Shown here piece by piece: positions 1 through 10,950 of a stretch of 41,931 bases of DNA (its first letter is position 1; each line of letters starts with the position of its first letter). Origin of the DNA: Welwitschia mirabilis (lineage: Eukaryota; Gnetophyta; Gnetopsida; Welwitschiales); the NCBI GenBank assembly GCA_051453625.1, contig JBOZIK010000001.1:67762852-67804782 (forward strand), read 5' to 3'. Under the pieces are notes generated by a model that was not told the origin of the DNA, did not search any database, and saw only the letters and a list, made by a program, of their open reading frames with translations. Made by a program: the position numbers and the translations under genes.

Positions 1-123
1 GTTCTTTTTCTTCATTCTAATAGAGAGCTCTGCATTGCTTCCGTGGTTTTTCCCTACATTGGGGTTTTCCACGTAAAATTGGTGTGTTGCTATTTTGCTT
101 TTGCTTTGCTGTATTTCTCTAAC
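1..123 (+). repeat. Copia-type LTR 3' end, truncated by window start
   Basis: The segment resembles the U5 end of plant Copia LTRs. A short hairpin-prone stretch (CGTGG and CCC, a spacer, then GGGG and CCACG, about 41-77) is followed by a T-rich tail ending in a CA at about 122-123. No initiator-Met primer site (TGGTATCAGAGC-like) follows, so this is more likely a 3' LTR or solo LTR end than a 5' LTR. The upstream part is outside the window. Recognition rests on memory of the LTR style, not on a paired copy. Confidence 0.4.
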
Positions 124-3100
124 ATATAACCCCACATTGGAATCCTAGTTCTTCCTATTTAATCCCTTTATCAAACCAGTGGCATCTATTCTACCCATCA
201 ACTTGGAGTTTCCAAGGGGTCCGCAATATTTACATCATCTCCTAAACTTTACCTTGGGCTGAGTTTGGCAGACGTTCACTAAGTTGTCATACCTTCTGCA
301 CCATTGCTTGCAAGTAGGAATCCAAGCCATTTTGACAAGGCATGATTATGTCAACCAGAAACTATACAGGATCCCTGGGGAAAGAACCATTGTCCAATGT
401 ACCCAAGCCCATCATACGGCCACTTATATAAATGCTAACAAAAGCAAAAGTTTCGAAAGAACAACTAGACAGTGTCACCATTTTCCAATGAAATTCTGTC
501 AAAAATGCAGCCGATCTAAATAAAGGTACAGAAGAAATATCATATTCTTGAGATACAATGCAGGTTGGAAAGTCTACAATCTTTCAGAAATCTTTTGCAT
601 CTTTGTAGTCTAAGCTACTATAGGAGCACCATCTGTTGATGTCTCCCTTTCAATCATTTTAAATTTTTGGTTTATCCAACAATATATTCAAATTGTGGAG
701 GAAGCAAAATTTACAGAGTGAGAAATAACTTAAGCTTCCAAAAGTTGTCGTAGAATCAAATCAGAGAAGAAAGGACTGAGAATTTTTCAGAGAAGAAAGC
801 AGTTTTTCGAAAAATCTTTTCCATTCTTTAATTGCTACCACAATCACTTAACTTTATATTCTCTAAAATTATGTACGTATGTCTTATCACTCATCCACAC
901 AACCACTTACTGACATGGCAAGAAGCCCAAATCACATGCCTTTCATTATAACCAATAGTCCCATTGAGTACTAACAAAAAGAATTGGAGCATTTGTGATT
1001 CAAATTTTTCATCAATTTACTTTCGGGCCCTTGCATACTGCAATCTCATTGGTTTATTGCTTTGAAAAATTTCTCCGACCAATTTGCACCAAGTTAGTGA
1101 CTCTTGTTGAATGTGAAATCCTCTTATGGATGGCGATCATGGAGTTTACAGTCTTCTCACTTAGGTGTCCTGAAACCATATTGCAATAATTGTGGAATGA
1201 TATTTTGTTAGATGTCATCATAGTTAACACACAGTTGGTGAAAGGATATTTCATAATGAAAATTAACATTGGTATAACTACCAATATGTGTAATGAAAAC
1301 ATAATAACAGATCAAGTAAATGATGAAATAGAGCAATGCAGGACAGCTAATATAGAATCACGTAACTTTGTGCACCTTTGTGTAAAGAAGGGTGAATAGT
1401 AAAGAACTTGGAAACCTCTTCCACTGCACATGCTTCCTCATCGAAATATTGTGGAAAGGGTAGAAAATATCTTTCCACATAGGGAGTTTGCCCAAACTTC
1501 ACATGTTGTCAGTTTAGACAACAATCTACTCTATGTTTGCCACATGTGATGATGGAATATATTGAAGTTGCCGTATGTTAGATATTCAGAATATATAGTA
1601 GTCAAAGTGTTTTATAAGAATAGACTAGTTTAAGTGTTACTCTGTAGAAGGCCAGATTCTGTTAGTTCTGTAAGAATTATCCAAAATAAAGACTAAATAA
1701 TAGATAGTAGATATAAAGAGGGAACGCATCATTCAGCTTACAGTAACAGCTTACCCTAGAAAATTTTTATCTTCTGATCCATTTTTCAAAAAATAGAATA
1801 ACTGGGGAGAATGAGGATCCAAGAAATTAGCACAGACAATAATGCAAGATGTTGTGATCAAAATAATCTCTCTCCGTGTCTGGAAAAATCAAACTATAGA
1901 GTTTAATGTAATGATTGGAAAAAATGTGAAGTTGTGAAACTGATGAACATATCTTCCAACTTGCATTGTATATCCTCAGCATTGGATGATTCCCAACTGT
2001 GAGGCTTTTTTGTTTTAGAAATTGGATTTGACTTGTGCACGTTGATAGATACAAATTAATACAGAAATTGGGATCAATAAAGGAGATCAATAAAGAAGTT
2101 TTACATGTAGACTATTCAGTCTTTTTCACACTGTGTTCCTGCACACTCGAGAAGAAACTGGTTAAAATTAAAAACTGAACCCACTGCAATGCGGATCACT
2201 TTGAGTCTTTGCCTTCTTGGAAGAATAAAAATCCAGAATGATGCAACAGTTGTTAACAATTTGTGGATATGTGTGCCTTGATTTTGATTTTGGATGGCAA
2301 CGAAAATGCATACTTTATTAAAGAAAGAAAATTTTATTTGCATGAACATTTCAAGCTTCCAAATCAATTTCTAATCGGTTTTTCCGAATCAATTTCTAAC
2401 CAGTTTTTCTAATAAAAGCTTTTGGGGTAAGACCTAATGTGAACGAAGCTGCATGTAGCAGAAGTCATTTTCAACAAGATTTGAACACAACAAAAAGGAT
2501 TGGAACATCTTGACATTGCTTCAAGACCACTGTTTAAGAATTGCTCCCAGAACTTAATAAATGTGGTTCCCAGTAAGCTGTTTTTGTATAGCATTTCCTC
2601 CAGTAGCCAATTCAGATTTAATATATGTTAATAACTCTTGCATAGAATATTAGAAAGAAAAAGTTCAAGAAATATTGAGCACTCTTTCCCAATACATCTT
2701 TTTTTGAAAGAAAAATTTCAGAATCTTCTGCCCTTTCTTAGCACATAATTAACTCTAAATGAGTAAAATGAGAATCAAACCCAGTGGTACAGTTTAATGA
2801 CTAAATCTTGGTGGTTAAATTTTCAAATAATGACATGGACATCAATTACCAAAAAATGCTAACTTATTAGAAAGAAAACTATGTGCTATTGAGCATGAGA
2901 AAATATTTTAAAATAGCAGAATGCAATGGAGGAAAATTCGGTATATTATCCCTGAGGATGATGAAGCTGTAACCATCAACACTACAAGAACGGCATACAG
3001 GGTCGCTAATTTGAGTTAAAAATCCTACAACCATGTAAGAAAAGCAAGACACGATTGATGCTTAATGGGCGATTAGGACCTGTTAGTGGTAACAGAATTA

Positions 3101-3470
3101 TTTGTTAGAGCACCTCTCAAGCGAAGACATTTAAACCCCCAAAGGTCAGAAGGATTAAGAGAGTAATGAAACACACAACTGACAAGGAGAAAATGGGCGT
3201 TACATAAAATCTTATACAATTATTCGTCGGAAACATCAAATTTGGAAAACGCAAAGAAATAAAATAAAAGAAAAAGAAAGAAACAGCAAAAGAAAATCAC
3301 TGTCTGTCAATTGATAAAAGTGAATTCAATTCTAAAAGACAGCAATTCATTCTGGACATGCAGTTGGTCATCCAACACAACGATTCGATGATTCAATAAA
3401 GTTTCGAAAACTCAAGGAACTGAAAAATAAACTAGTAATTTAATTATTAGAAGAACAAACAATAAAAGGC
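124..3470 (-). other. Probable first intron of the minus-strand gene; no further exon seen
   Basis: This stretch lies directly downstream (minus strand) of the exon 1 donor site. I looked on the minus strand for a following exon and found no convincing one; open frames here are short and of unrecognised composition (for example minus 1827-2090 and 2116-2367). It is AT-rich and holds one LTR-like fragment (about 1576-1830). Very long TE-bearing introns are common in gymnosperms, so reading this as intron is reasonable. If exon 1 is an isolated fragment, the stretch would instead be intergenic. Confidence 0.4.
1576..1830 (+). repeat. Possible short LTR fragment
   Basis: Begins with TGTTAG, a common Copia LTR start. 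It then has an AATAAA-like stretch near 1683 and a TATA-like GATATAAAGAGGG near 1709-1721, followed by a run typical of short Copia LTR R/U5 regions. The end is unclear, no target duplication was found, and there is no second copy in the window. Weak call. Confidence 0.22.
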
Positions 3471-3476
3471 ACTTAC
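3471..3476 (-). other. 5' splice donor of exon 1
   Basis: The minus strand reads GAA|GTAAGT, a perfect match to the plant donor consensus, directly after the last intact codon of exon 1. The reading frame gives no reason to extend past it. Confidence 0.7.
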
Positions 3477-3611
3477 TTCGGCTCTTTTTCTTTTGGAACC
3501 AGCAGGGTGGTCTTCAGCTAAAACATTTTCAGGTGCACTAACAGGCTCCGAAGGCCTGGGTCTGGGGCGATATTTTGTCCCAGTCTTTGAGATCTTGAAA
3601 GAGAGCCCCAT
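3477..3611 (-). CDS. First coding exon of a host gene, SPT20-domain/PHL-like N-terminus (partial)
   Basis: Reading the minus strand from the ATG at 3611-3609 gives 45 codons, starting MGLSFKISKTGTKYRPRPRP and ending with a basic GSKRKRAE stretch that could be a nuclear localisation signal. An in-frame TAA at 3638-3636, eight codons upstream, supports this start. The frame ends in phase 0 at a consensus GTAAGT donor. The opening (Met-Gly-hydrophobic-Ser-Phe-Lys-Ile-Ser-Lys) matches my recollection of plant SPT20-domain proteins such as PHYTOCHROME-DEPENDENT LATE-FLOWERING, nuclear co-activators linked to SAGA-type complexes and flowering control. That assignment is inference from 45 residues. 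The expected next block, a conserved Leu/Phe-Pro-Asp-Gly-Tyr region, is not visible in 1-3476. Intact codons and retained CpG contrast with the decayed TEs nearby, suggesting a gene under constraint. It could also be an isolated exon fragment. Confidence 0.65.
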
Positions 3612-3975
3612 ATTGATTTGAATTACTCCGAAAAATTAAATTTAATAGCAGTATGGTGCGCAGCTAGCGACACCATATAGTGACAAACGAAAATATACTG
3701 AAATCTATATGATATATCATTTGAAAGTAAAACCCTCTAGACGTCGAGACGTTCAGTCGTATTCAGCGAAATTCAATTGTGTCTTTCGCGGAACGCAGTC
3801 AAAAAAAGGGATTCAGCTTATGATTTCTTTTTGTTACAGACCACACAGTTCTTCTGTTGTTCTCTCCCCAAACGCTTTGGAACTCAAGTCTACGCTGTGT
3901 ATCTTGTCTCAAGCTGCGAAGTTCTCCTCCAAAACAATTTCTTAAAAAGGCCTTATATCGCTCAAGAGGAAAAGA
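3612..3975 (-). promoter_or_regulatory. 5' UTR and core promoter region of the exon 1 gene
   Basis: This block is far richer in CpG than the rest of the window, as expected for an unmethylated gene start in a genome that loses CpG elsewhere. On the minus strand a TATA-like GATATAAGG lies at about 3959-3951, which would put a start site near 3920 and give a roughly 300-base 5' UTR. A palindromic GACGTC (ACGT core, a bZIP-type site) lies near 3740 with a second ACGT-type site just beyond it. All sites are predicted by eye. Open frames in both directions here (3709-3945, 3799-3993) look like by-products of low stop density. Confidence 0.4.
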
Positions 3976-4119
3976 CCTAAACGTCGATTCCATGTCTGTT
4001 TTTTGATACCTGTTAGGATGTTTTTATTATGGCTGAGAATTTATCTTCTGCTGTTCAGGTTTTGGCATTCAAAGGGCATTAGGGCATTGTTTTCTCGGCG
4101 CCCGTAGATACTTTCTTTG

Positions 4120-4298
4120 AAAACACAATGATATGTTGCTAAAAATGATGTATGAGAGTAGTAAATTTTTACGTTGTATATTTTTACATTTATATAGATA
4201 TTTTTTTTTTTGGAAACAAAACGATATGTTTCTAAAACTAAGTATGACAGATTTTAAATTTTACATTGTATTTTTTTACATTTATATCTAAAATTGTA
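4120..4298. repeat. Imperfect tandem duplication, period about 93 bp
   Basis: Two copies of a segment share an A-rich start (AAACACAATGATATGTTGCT versus AAACAAAACGATATGTTTCT), a middle with TATGA(G/C)AG, and an end with TTTTTACATTTATAT. Copy 1 begins near 4121 and copy 2 near 4214, separated by a T-tract. It lies upstream of the minus-strand promoter. No function is evident. Confidence 0.6.
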
Positions 4299-4434
4299 TA
4301 TGTTTAAAATTAAATTTAAATTTTAAATTGTAATCTAGGTGGTAGGAGACTTTTCCTTCATTTAAGATGTGATAGGTTTAAACCTTTGGATTACTTGATT
4401 GATATATGAGGATTAGTGACAAGTTACAACACAT

Positions 4435-4736
4435 AAGTTTCTGCGCGGCTGCGGCACGCTTCATTTTTTGTGCACGAGTTTCTGTGCAGTCGCGGGCTTG
4501 TTTGCTGTGCGGGTGCCAGCTTCTTTTTCTGCTATCCTTGGTTTATGCGCGGTGTTCTAATTTCTGCAATCATTGATCGATGGGTCTTTGCATGTGCTGG
4601 AGAGCGGCAGGTCTTTGCATGTGCTAGAGAGTGCCATCTTTTTCAGGGAAGGTCACCATCTTTTCAGCCTTCTCTTTTTGCTTTTGAATAACCTCGGATA
4701 ATTTAGCTTCATCAGCTTTAAATGCATCCTTTAAAA
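4435..4736 (+). other. CpG-rich leader before LINE-A, with a 27-bp tandem repeat
   Basis: The block contains GCGCGGCTGCGGCACGC-like sequence and related GTGC/CGCGG motifs, unusual for this AT-rich window. GGTCTTTGCATGTGCT followed by GAGAG-type sequence occurs at 4583 and again at 4610. It precedes ORF1 of LINE-A and is most simply that element's 5' UTR, where plant L1 elements often carry a GC-richer internal promoter. It could also be distal upstream sequence of the host gene. Confidence 0.35.
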
Positions 4737-4750
4737 AATGAAAACTAGAA

Positions 4751-5524
4751 ATGGTCGATATTTCTTATAACTCCACACCAGCAGCTAAAGACAATAATAT
4801 GGCTTCGAATAATGATTGCATTATCATCGACTTAGAGTTTTCCCAAGACCTTTTTGACAAAACTGTTCGTACTTTTGAACAGCTTTATGCTATTAGTTTT
4901 TTAACTGGAAGAATTCCTTCTTTTTCCATTGTCAACAACTAGATTCAAAAGAACTAGTTTAGCTAAAATATTAGAGTCTTTGTAGTCTCAAATATGACGA
5001 AAGGCTTCTTCCTTTTCGGTTTTGAAACTAAAGATATGGCAAATTAGGTGAAACAGTAACCAGTTTGGAACATTTAAGGAACTTACCTTATTTTGCAACC
5101 ATGGTTCAAGGTTTTGACCCAAAAAAGCTGCTCAAAGTACCATTCATGTATGAATTAANNNNNNNNNNNNNNNNNNNNNNNNNNNNNNNNNNNNNNNNNN
5201 NNNNNNNNNNNNNNNNNNNNNNNNNNNNNNNNNNNNNNNNNNNNNNNNNNNNNNNNNNTAAATTCTCAAACCTCCTAGTTAATTTTCTTCCTCACATTGA
5301 TGTCTTAGCTATTAAAATCAGACATGTCATAGGAATGAAAACCTTCATAGGGTGCGTGTTGGCCCCCCAAAGAGAATCTAAGTTCCGTTGATCTAAACAA
5401 ACCATTACCCAAGGTTATCCGATTATCAGCTGATGGAGAAATTATTCTCCAAAAGGTTACATATTTAACTCTACCAGATCGTTGTTACTATTTTAAACAA
5501 CCTGATCATGTGTGGGCATGTTGT
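4751..5524 (+). pseudogene. LINE-A ORF1 remnant (DUF4283-like plus zinc knuckle)
   Basis: The first 63 codons from 4751 are open. The decayed reading that follows (FFLFGF, then a W-F-K-V-L-style segment before the gap) fits the DUF4283 pattern found in plant L1 ORF1 proteins, which bind LINE RNA. After the gap, a frame at 5483-5524 reads CYYFKQPDHVWACC. This keeps the C-x2-C-x4-H-x4-C spacing of a zinc knuckle, but the second Cys has become Phe. Stops and at least one frame change occur. The 100-N gap at 5159-5258 removes an unknown number of residues. Confidence 0.6.
5159..5258. other. Assembly gap of 100 N
   Basis: A run of exactly 100 N, the customary placeholder for a gap of unknown length. 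It sits inside the LINE-A ORF1 remnant. Confidence 0.98.
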
Positions 5525-6031
5525 CTAAACTCCTAGCTAAGTTGGAAGCAGACAGAGTTTTAGCAGAGTAGCTAATGAACTCCATCAAAATGGTCTTATG
5601 TAAGATAATCACCAAACTCCACAAGAAGATGTCAACGCCAATCACACTACTTAGGAATCGGTTGTAACAAAGATCACCAAAGCCAATAGGAAGAACTCAG
5701 ATAAAGGGAATACTTCTCAAACTTCTACAGAGGAGTTGAACATTGATAGTCGAGAGAATAAACAAGAGACTACTAAAAATCCTAGGTCAATTAATAGGGC
5801 AAACAATTCAGAAGAAGGATGTCAAACTTTTGGTAAGAAATCTTATGCTTATGTTATAAGGATCAACCCCTCATTTACTCCTCCTGGGGTTATAAACAAC
5901 ACGATAAAATCTGGCACTGATATCATGAACCAATTCAAAAGACAGAGTAGATTAGTAGCTAGTAGTTTTGAATCTATGACCTCATGGCAACTCATTGGAG
6001 AGTGGATCAAGTCCCTTACTGATCTCACCTT

Positions 6032-6410
6032 ATGAATCTCATCTCGTTGAATGTTTGGGGACTCTTGGACCCCCAAAGAAAATACATTATCCGTGATTAT
6101 ATAGCTAAAAAGCACTTAAATATAGTTTTTCTTCAAGACATTAAAATTCAAGGTTTTTAGCTTCAATCTACTTGAAATAACATTTTTCCCAAGAGCACTT
6201 CCTTCATTTCTTATCATTCTAGAAGTAGAGGAGGAGCAATTATTCTCCTTTACCAAAAGTTTAATAATCAGATTATTGATCATGGTCAAGACCAAAGAGG
6301 TAATTGTGTTTGGATTCACTTAAAATGGAATAACTCTACTATTGGCATTACTAATATCTATGCTCCTTGTAACATCCCACACAAATGTGTTTTTTTGGAA
6401 ATGGCTCCAT
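6032..6410 (+). pseudogene. LINE-A ORF2 endonuclease domain remnant
   Basis: The frame starting at 6032 reads MNLISLNVWGLLDPQRKYII, the typical opening of plant L1 endonucleases (the NVRG/NVWG motif carries the first catalytic Asn). It is followed by a region equivalent to the FLQET motif, here FLQD, and later by GGAI and a NIYAP-like block (TNIYAP). These are conserved in the apurinic-like endonuclease that nicks target DNA to prime reverse transcription. Stops occur within about 45 codons and again later, so no functional enzyme is encoded. Confidence 0.75.
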
Positions 6411-7297
6411 AACTCTCTTCTAGAAGCTTCTTGAATCTTGGTGAGAGATTTCAATATGATTGAGAATGACGTCGATAAAAGAGAAGGAAATAAAGGCAAC
6501 CTTGACATTAATAAGCTTGATAGTTGAATGCTACTTAAAAGCAAATTCCAGTTACAGGATGTCAATTCTATTACAAAAATTAATTCTGCTGAGGGATGGT
6601 TCACCTGGTTCGATGCCAGTATTGGATCAAGTTTCGTTACTTCTCGGCTTGATCAGGTTTATTTGTTTTTGAATCCAAGTATTATTATCTTCCATCATAA
6701 AAAGCTCCCAGTTTCAGCTAATTACAACTACGTCTTATGACCATTTCCCCATTTAGTGGTCTATCCAATCTTCTAATGTTTAGTACATCAATAGAGATCT
6801 CTTTATTTTTAACACCATTTTCCTTCAGAATAGAAGCATGTATTCTCTTCTTATGCACATTTGGAACTTAGTTCCTCATTCCATTAGCAATGATGGATGG
6901 ATTAATTGGTGGAATAATAGTATTTTATGTACTCAGTGTTTTACTAAACATGCAAGTAAACTTTTAGTAATAAATATAGATTCTCATCAGAAAAGCCTCA
7001 TGTCAAAAGTAGAATTTCATGAACTAAAAGTTAACTTGAGGCACTATAAGGAAGACTTTTATTTACTATAAATATATAAAGATAGACTAAGACAAGTCGA
7101 GCATTACAAGGCTTAAGGTGCCCACCTTCATGCCCGTTTGTCTTAGCTAAGAATGGGAGATCAAGTTTCATCATATTTTTTTAAATTCTTAAAAGGAAAA
7201 TACTCCTCTTCTCACATGGAATCTATTGAAGGTGAGAATGTGATTTATACCTCTAGAGAATAAATTCTTTAAGTATTTTTCTAATCATTACTCTTAG

Positions 7298-9000
7298 GTG
7301 TTCTCTGCCAGTATAGTTAATCACACAACTATCGACACTTGTCTTAGCAATCTTCAGCTCTTCAACCAAAAAGTTATTGGTGATGATCTGTGCCTCTCTA
7401 AAGCTAAGTTCCTTAATGCCCTTCAGTATCTTAAGGATGGTAAAGCTCTAGGTTTAGATGGCCTTCTAAGAGAATTCTTCTCTAAATTCTAGTACATAAT
7501 TGGAATGGATGCTTATAATGTTTACAAAGAATCTTTAAACAGTAAATCCCTAGGAACTTACCTCAACACTGGAATAGTTAAACTTCTGCCTAAATTAGGT
7601 GACTTGTATAACATTAATAATTGGAGACCTGTCACTCTTTTCAATGTGATCTATAAAACTATTGCTAAGGTAGTGGCCAATAGATTAAAGAAATTTCTTC
7701 ACTTTCTTATCAGTAAAAAGCAAACCAATTTTGTTCAAAATAGGTACATCTTGGATAATGTGCTAACTACAGTCAAATCTATGCATTGGGAAAATACTTC
7801 CTCTTAATAGGCTATTCTTTGAAGCTCGATTTTGCTAAAGCCTACAATAAACTTGTGTCATTTCCTTACTAGAGTTATCCATTATCAACAACTTGAAGAA
7901 GTCTTTCAAAATCATGTTCAGATGCTTTTAGATAATGCTACTTCTGTTATTTGCATTAATGGTGTTTTTTCTCATCCCATATTCTTTAGTGATCAGTTAG
8001 GCAAGGGTATCCGTTAGCACTATATCATAGCAGCAAACGCTCCTGGAGCTCTTCTTAAAGCTCACCATTCTTTATGCAATATTTATGATATTAACCTTCC
8101 TAAGGATAATACATTTCTCTACAGCCAATTTTCTAATGACACCTTTCTCTTGATCACAGAAACTAAATCAGATTTTTAGAAAGCTATACATACTATAAAC
8201 CTTTATTGTTTAGCTTCACATTTGTAAATTAACTGGAATAAAACCACTGCCATCCATTCCACTCTTACTGAGAGGCCTTTTTAGTCTTACCACTTCAATA
8301 TCCAATGGCTTTTCCCCATTAATCATTTTAAAGTTTTGGGAATTCTTATTGCTTTATTAGATACTCCACTCAATATGTGGCAGATGGTTATCGATAAAGT
8401 TAAAGATCAAGCTCTTAAATGGTTCAGAAATTCTTGTTATTAGTAATGAGGCTTATTATGTATAGTCATATCCCCAGTGCTACTCCAATTTATTATGTCT
8501 CCTTCATGATCCCCTCTACCTTTGCTTATGACACTGTTAACAAAATTCTATGAATTTTTTTGTGGGGGAATACTTTAAGTGGTAAAGTTTGTTACGTGGA
8601 GTATGTGTTACCATTCCAAACATTTAGGTGATTTGGGGATTCCTTCCTTAGAACATCAAGGTATTTCATTAGCTTCTAAATGGATAGTTCAATCCTTAAA
8701 AGGGAATGAGACCTGGAAGGTTTTATTTAGGTATTATTTTGCTAATAGCAAAATGTATTCTAATCATTTATGAAAAGGTATTAACTGGAGCAATGTTATT
8801 TTTTCTTATGGTAACTTCAAAGGCAAAGGCTCCTGTGTTTTCTAGCATATCTTTAAGTCTTAGCATAAACTTAAATGTTTTCTTCTGTGGCAACCAGCTA
8901 ATTTAAGTCACAATCACCTAGTCACTCATTCTCCTTAATGGTCTTCTACCTTTAAAATTGCAAATAACTCTTTAGCTTCTCAATTTCTAGTCAGATTTTA
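7298..9000 (+). pseudogene. LINE-A reverse transcriptase remnant
   Basis: Non-LTR RT blocks appear in order: a GLDG motif near 7455; NNWRPVTLFNVIYKTIAKVV at about 7615-7674; a Q-T-N-F-V-Q-N-R-Y block near 7722; motif A LDFAKAY near 7825, which keeps its catalytic Asp; and the catalytic F-A-D-D position at 8124-8141, which now reads FSND. The YLG-like thumb (KVLGILI, near 8330) and a GGLGIPS-like region (LGDLGIPS, near 8620) follow. Frame shifts join open segments of 60-100 codons (7298-7492, 7505-7807, 7832-8017). The altered catalytic pair and many stops show that it is dead. Confidence 0.85.
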
Positions 9001-9354
9001 AAGATTGGCTAAAGCAGGGCTTCTCCACCTAGACCCATTTGTAGTGCAACAATACAATCATATTAGAATCAATTAGTCTTAAATTAAATCCAAATGGAAG
9101 GTTCAAAATTTGGATCTTCCCATTATCAAGCACATAGAAAACGTGGTTTCTAGAATTGCATGGAATTACAATAATAAGAATTAGTGGGATGATTGGTTGT
9201 GGCCCGATGATAATCATATTATTAAGTTGTCTCTTTCTAAAGCTTGTACATGATTCCAGGACTTTGACAGTCTCATAAAAAAGCTAAACTCCAAATGGCA
9301 TCTCGACTTGATGAAAGCTAAATGGAAAAATTTTTTCAAAGAAGTATGAAAGAT

Positions 9355-9520
9355 TAAAACCCATCCGAAAACTACAATCTTCTTTTAGTGTCTTATTCAT
9401 CAAGGTCTTCCTATTGGTCATCATATTCAACTTTTGATAGTTGCTCATCCTTTGTGCCCTATTTGTTAAGATCTAAAAACCTTTTAGCATACTTTTTGGA
9501 ATTACTGCATTTCTTAATAG
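9355..9520 (+). pseudogene. LINE-A zf-RVT (C-terminal zinc-binding) remnant
   Basis: The frame reads a H-Q-G-L-P-I-G-H block, then HPLCPIC, then a H-T-F-W-like segment ending in NYC. This matches the zf-RVT domain at the C-terminus of plant L1 ORF2 (W-x-G-x-P-T, CPxC, H-x-F-x2-C). A stop replaces one residue just after CPIC. Confidence 0.65.
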
Positions 9521-9602
9521 GTTTAAGATTTAATTACAAATATTAGTGAACTGAGCACTACCCTTTAATATCTTAATTTCATTTTATTACAAGGCACTCC
9601 AG

Positions 9603-9607
9603 ATACC
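9603..9607. repeat. Target-site duplication ATACC, left copy
   Basis: ATACC directly before the LTR terminus; the identical copy is at 11146-11150. Confidence 0.85.
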
Positions 9608-9919
9608 TGATAGAATAAAGAACCCTAGGGGAGGGTTGAATAGGTTCTTTCAAAAATTCAACAAATGATCTAAAAGAAATCAATCTAAAATACAACTTGC
9701 AAACACAAATAAACTATTCTAGAAATTGCACAATATGATAAAATACTAAAAGTAAAGAATAAAAAACTGAAAGCACAAAATACCATTTTGATGTAAGTCG
9801 AATTTATAGTGGTTCAGGAAACCCCCTACTCCACTCTTGATGAGCAGCTTATCCCAATCTAGATCTCAGATCTTTGTTACTCTCCAAGGTATTCCAAGTT
9901 CACTTGTAACCTTTACAAA

Positions 9920-10055
9920 TGGACTTTTCTAAGCTAAGTCTCAACCTTTAGAATAAACTTTTCAAGGCTTAGTCTCAACCTTTAGCACTGATTTTTCAAG
10001 GCTTAGTCTCAACCTTTATCATGAACTTTTTAAGGCTTAGTTTCAACCTTTAGCA
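9920..10055. repeat. 34-bp tandem array inside the solo LTR (four units)
   Basis: The core AGTCTCAACCTTTA (last copy AGTTTCAACCTTTA) starts at 9937, 9971, 10005 and 10039, an exact 34-bp period. The units differ mainly in the bases between the core and an ACTTTTCAAGGCTT-like segment. Confidence 0.9.
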
Positions 10056-10484
10056 AACAAGGTAGTAATGCAGTGATGCCTCAAGAGCACAAATATCACA
10101 TGTTCTGGAATCAGGACATTTAATGGAGCCCTTCTCCTGTAGAAGTATAACCAGTGAAGCTTTAGATCTGATTTTGAATGTAGAGAGTATGCCAATGGTA
10201 GATCTTCTTTAGTTAGAAATATGTATGCCAAGATACAACATTGATAATCACATAGATCCAATACTTGATCCTTTAGATTAAATAGATTTAACTAAAACGA
10301 GAGTAGTTCCAAAAGATTAAGAAAGATCAAAAAGATCCTTTAGTCATCTATGGCTTAGCTATTTATATTGAAAGGCTTTTAGGGTTTATTAAATTTGAAT
10401 TGCGCCTCCAACTGCTAGAAAACGGCTAGAAAACAGCTACCTAACGACTATGTAATGTTTAGAAAAATTTCATTTTCACTCCAT

Positions 10485-10950
10485 CCGGTCGACCCCATAA
10501 AAATCCAATTGAACCCATGTGGTGTCGTGAGTTACACAGGTTACCCGAGAGAGAAATTCGATTGTCCTAATTTTTTATGGCTTCCTGTCTGGTTGACCTC
10601 ATTTGGGTCCGATTGACCCCAGTCTGGTTCCTGCTATTAATCTGGTCGCCCGCTCTTGTGATAAAAATTCTTTTCTGTTTTCTGCATTAAATTCAGTTGA
10701 TCCCATCCTAGGTCCGGCCGACCCTATGACGATCAGTTCAAGTGTACCAGCTGCACAGTGCATAGGTCAGGTCGACCTCATCATAGGTTCGGTAGACCCC
10801 TTCTTATTTAGTCCAGGGATACTGTCTGTTAAGTCCTCAAATCCGGTCGACCCCATTACAAGTGTGGTCGATCCCTTGGTATTTGGTTCAAAGACACTGG
10901 TTCTCAAAGTTACAAGTCCAATCAACCTCGTCAAAATCTGGTTGACCCCT
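10485..10950. repeat. Dispersed GGTCGACC-type motif family inside the solo LTR
   Basis: Perfect palindromic GGTCGACC occurs at 10487, 10770 and 10845. One- or two-base variants occur at about 10591 (GGTTGACC), 10611, 10695, 10716 (GGCCGACC), 10791, 10866 (GGTCGATC), 10917 and 10939 (GGTTGACC), usually followed by CC or TC. Most variants are C-to-T or G-to-A changes of the same palindrome. I recall similar motif-rich zones in other plant Copia LTRs; their role is unknown to me. Confidence 0.8.

Noticed and set aside
284-523. 79-codon plus-strand frame after the Copia LTR end
   Set aside because: No domain, no TE match recognised, and composition looks random; might be part of the intron.
10485-10950. 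Regularly spaced short repeats considered as a CRISPR-like array
   Set aside because: Repeats are 8-10 bp, unevenly spaced and degenerate, inside a plant LTR.
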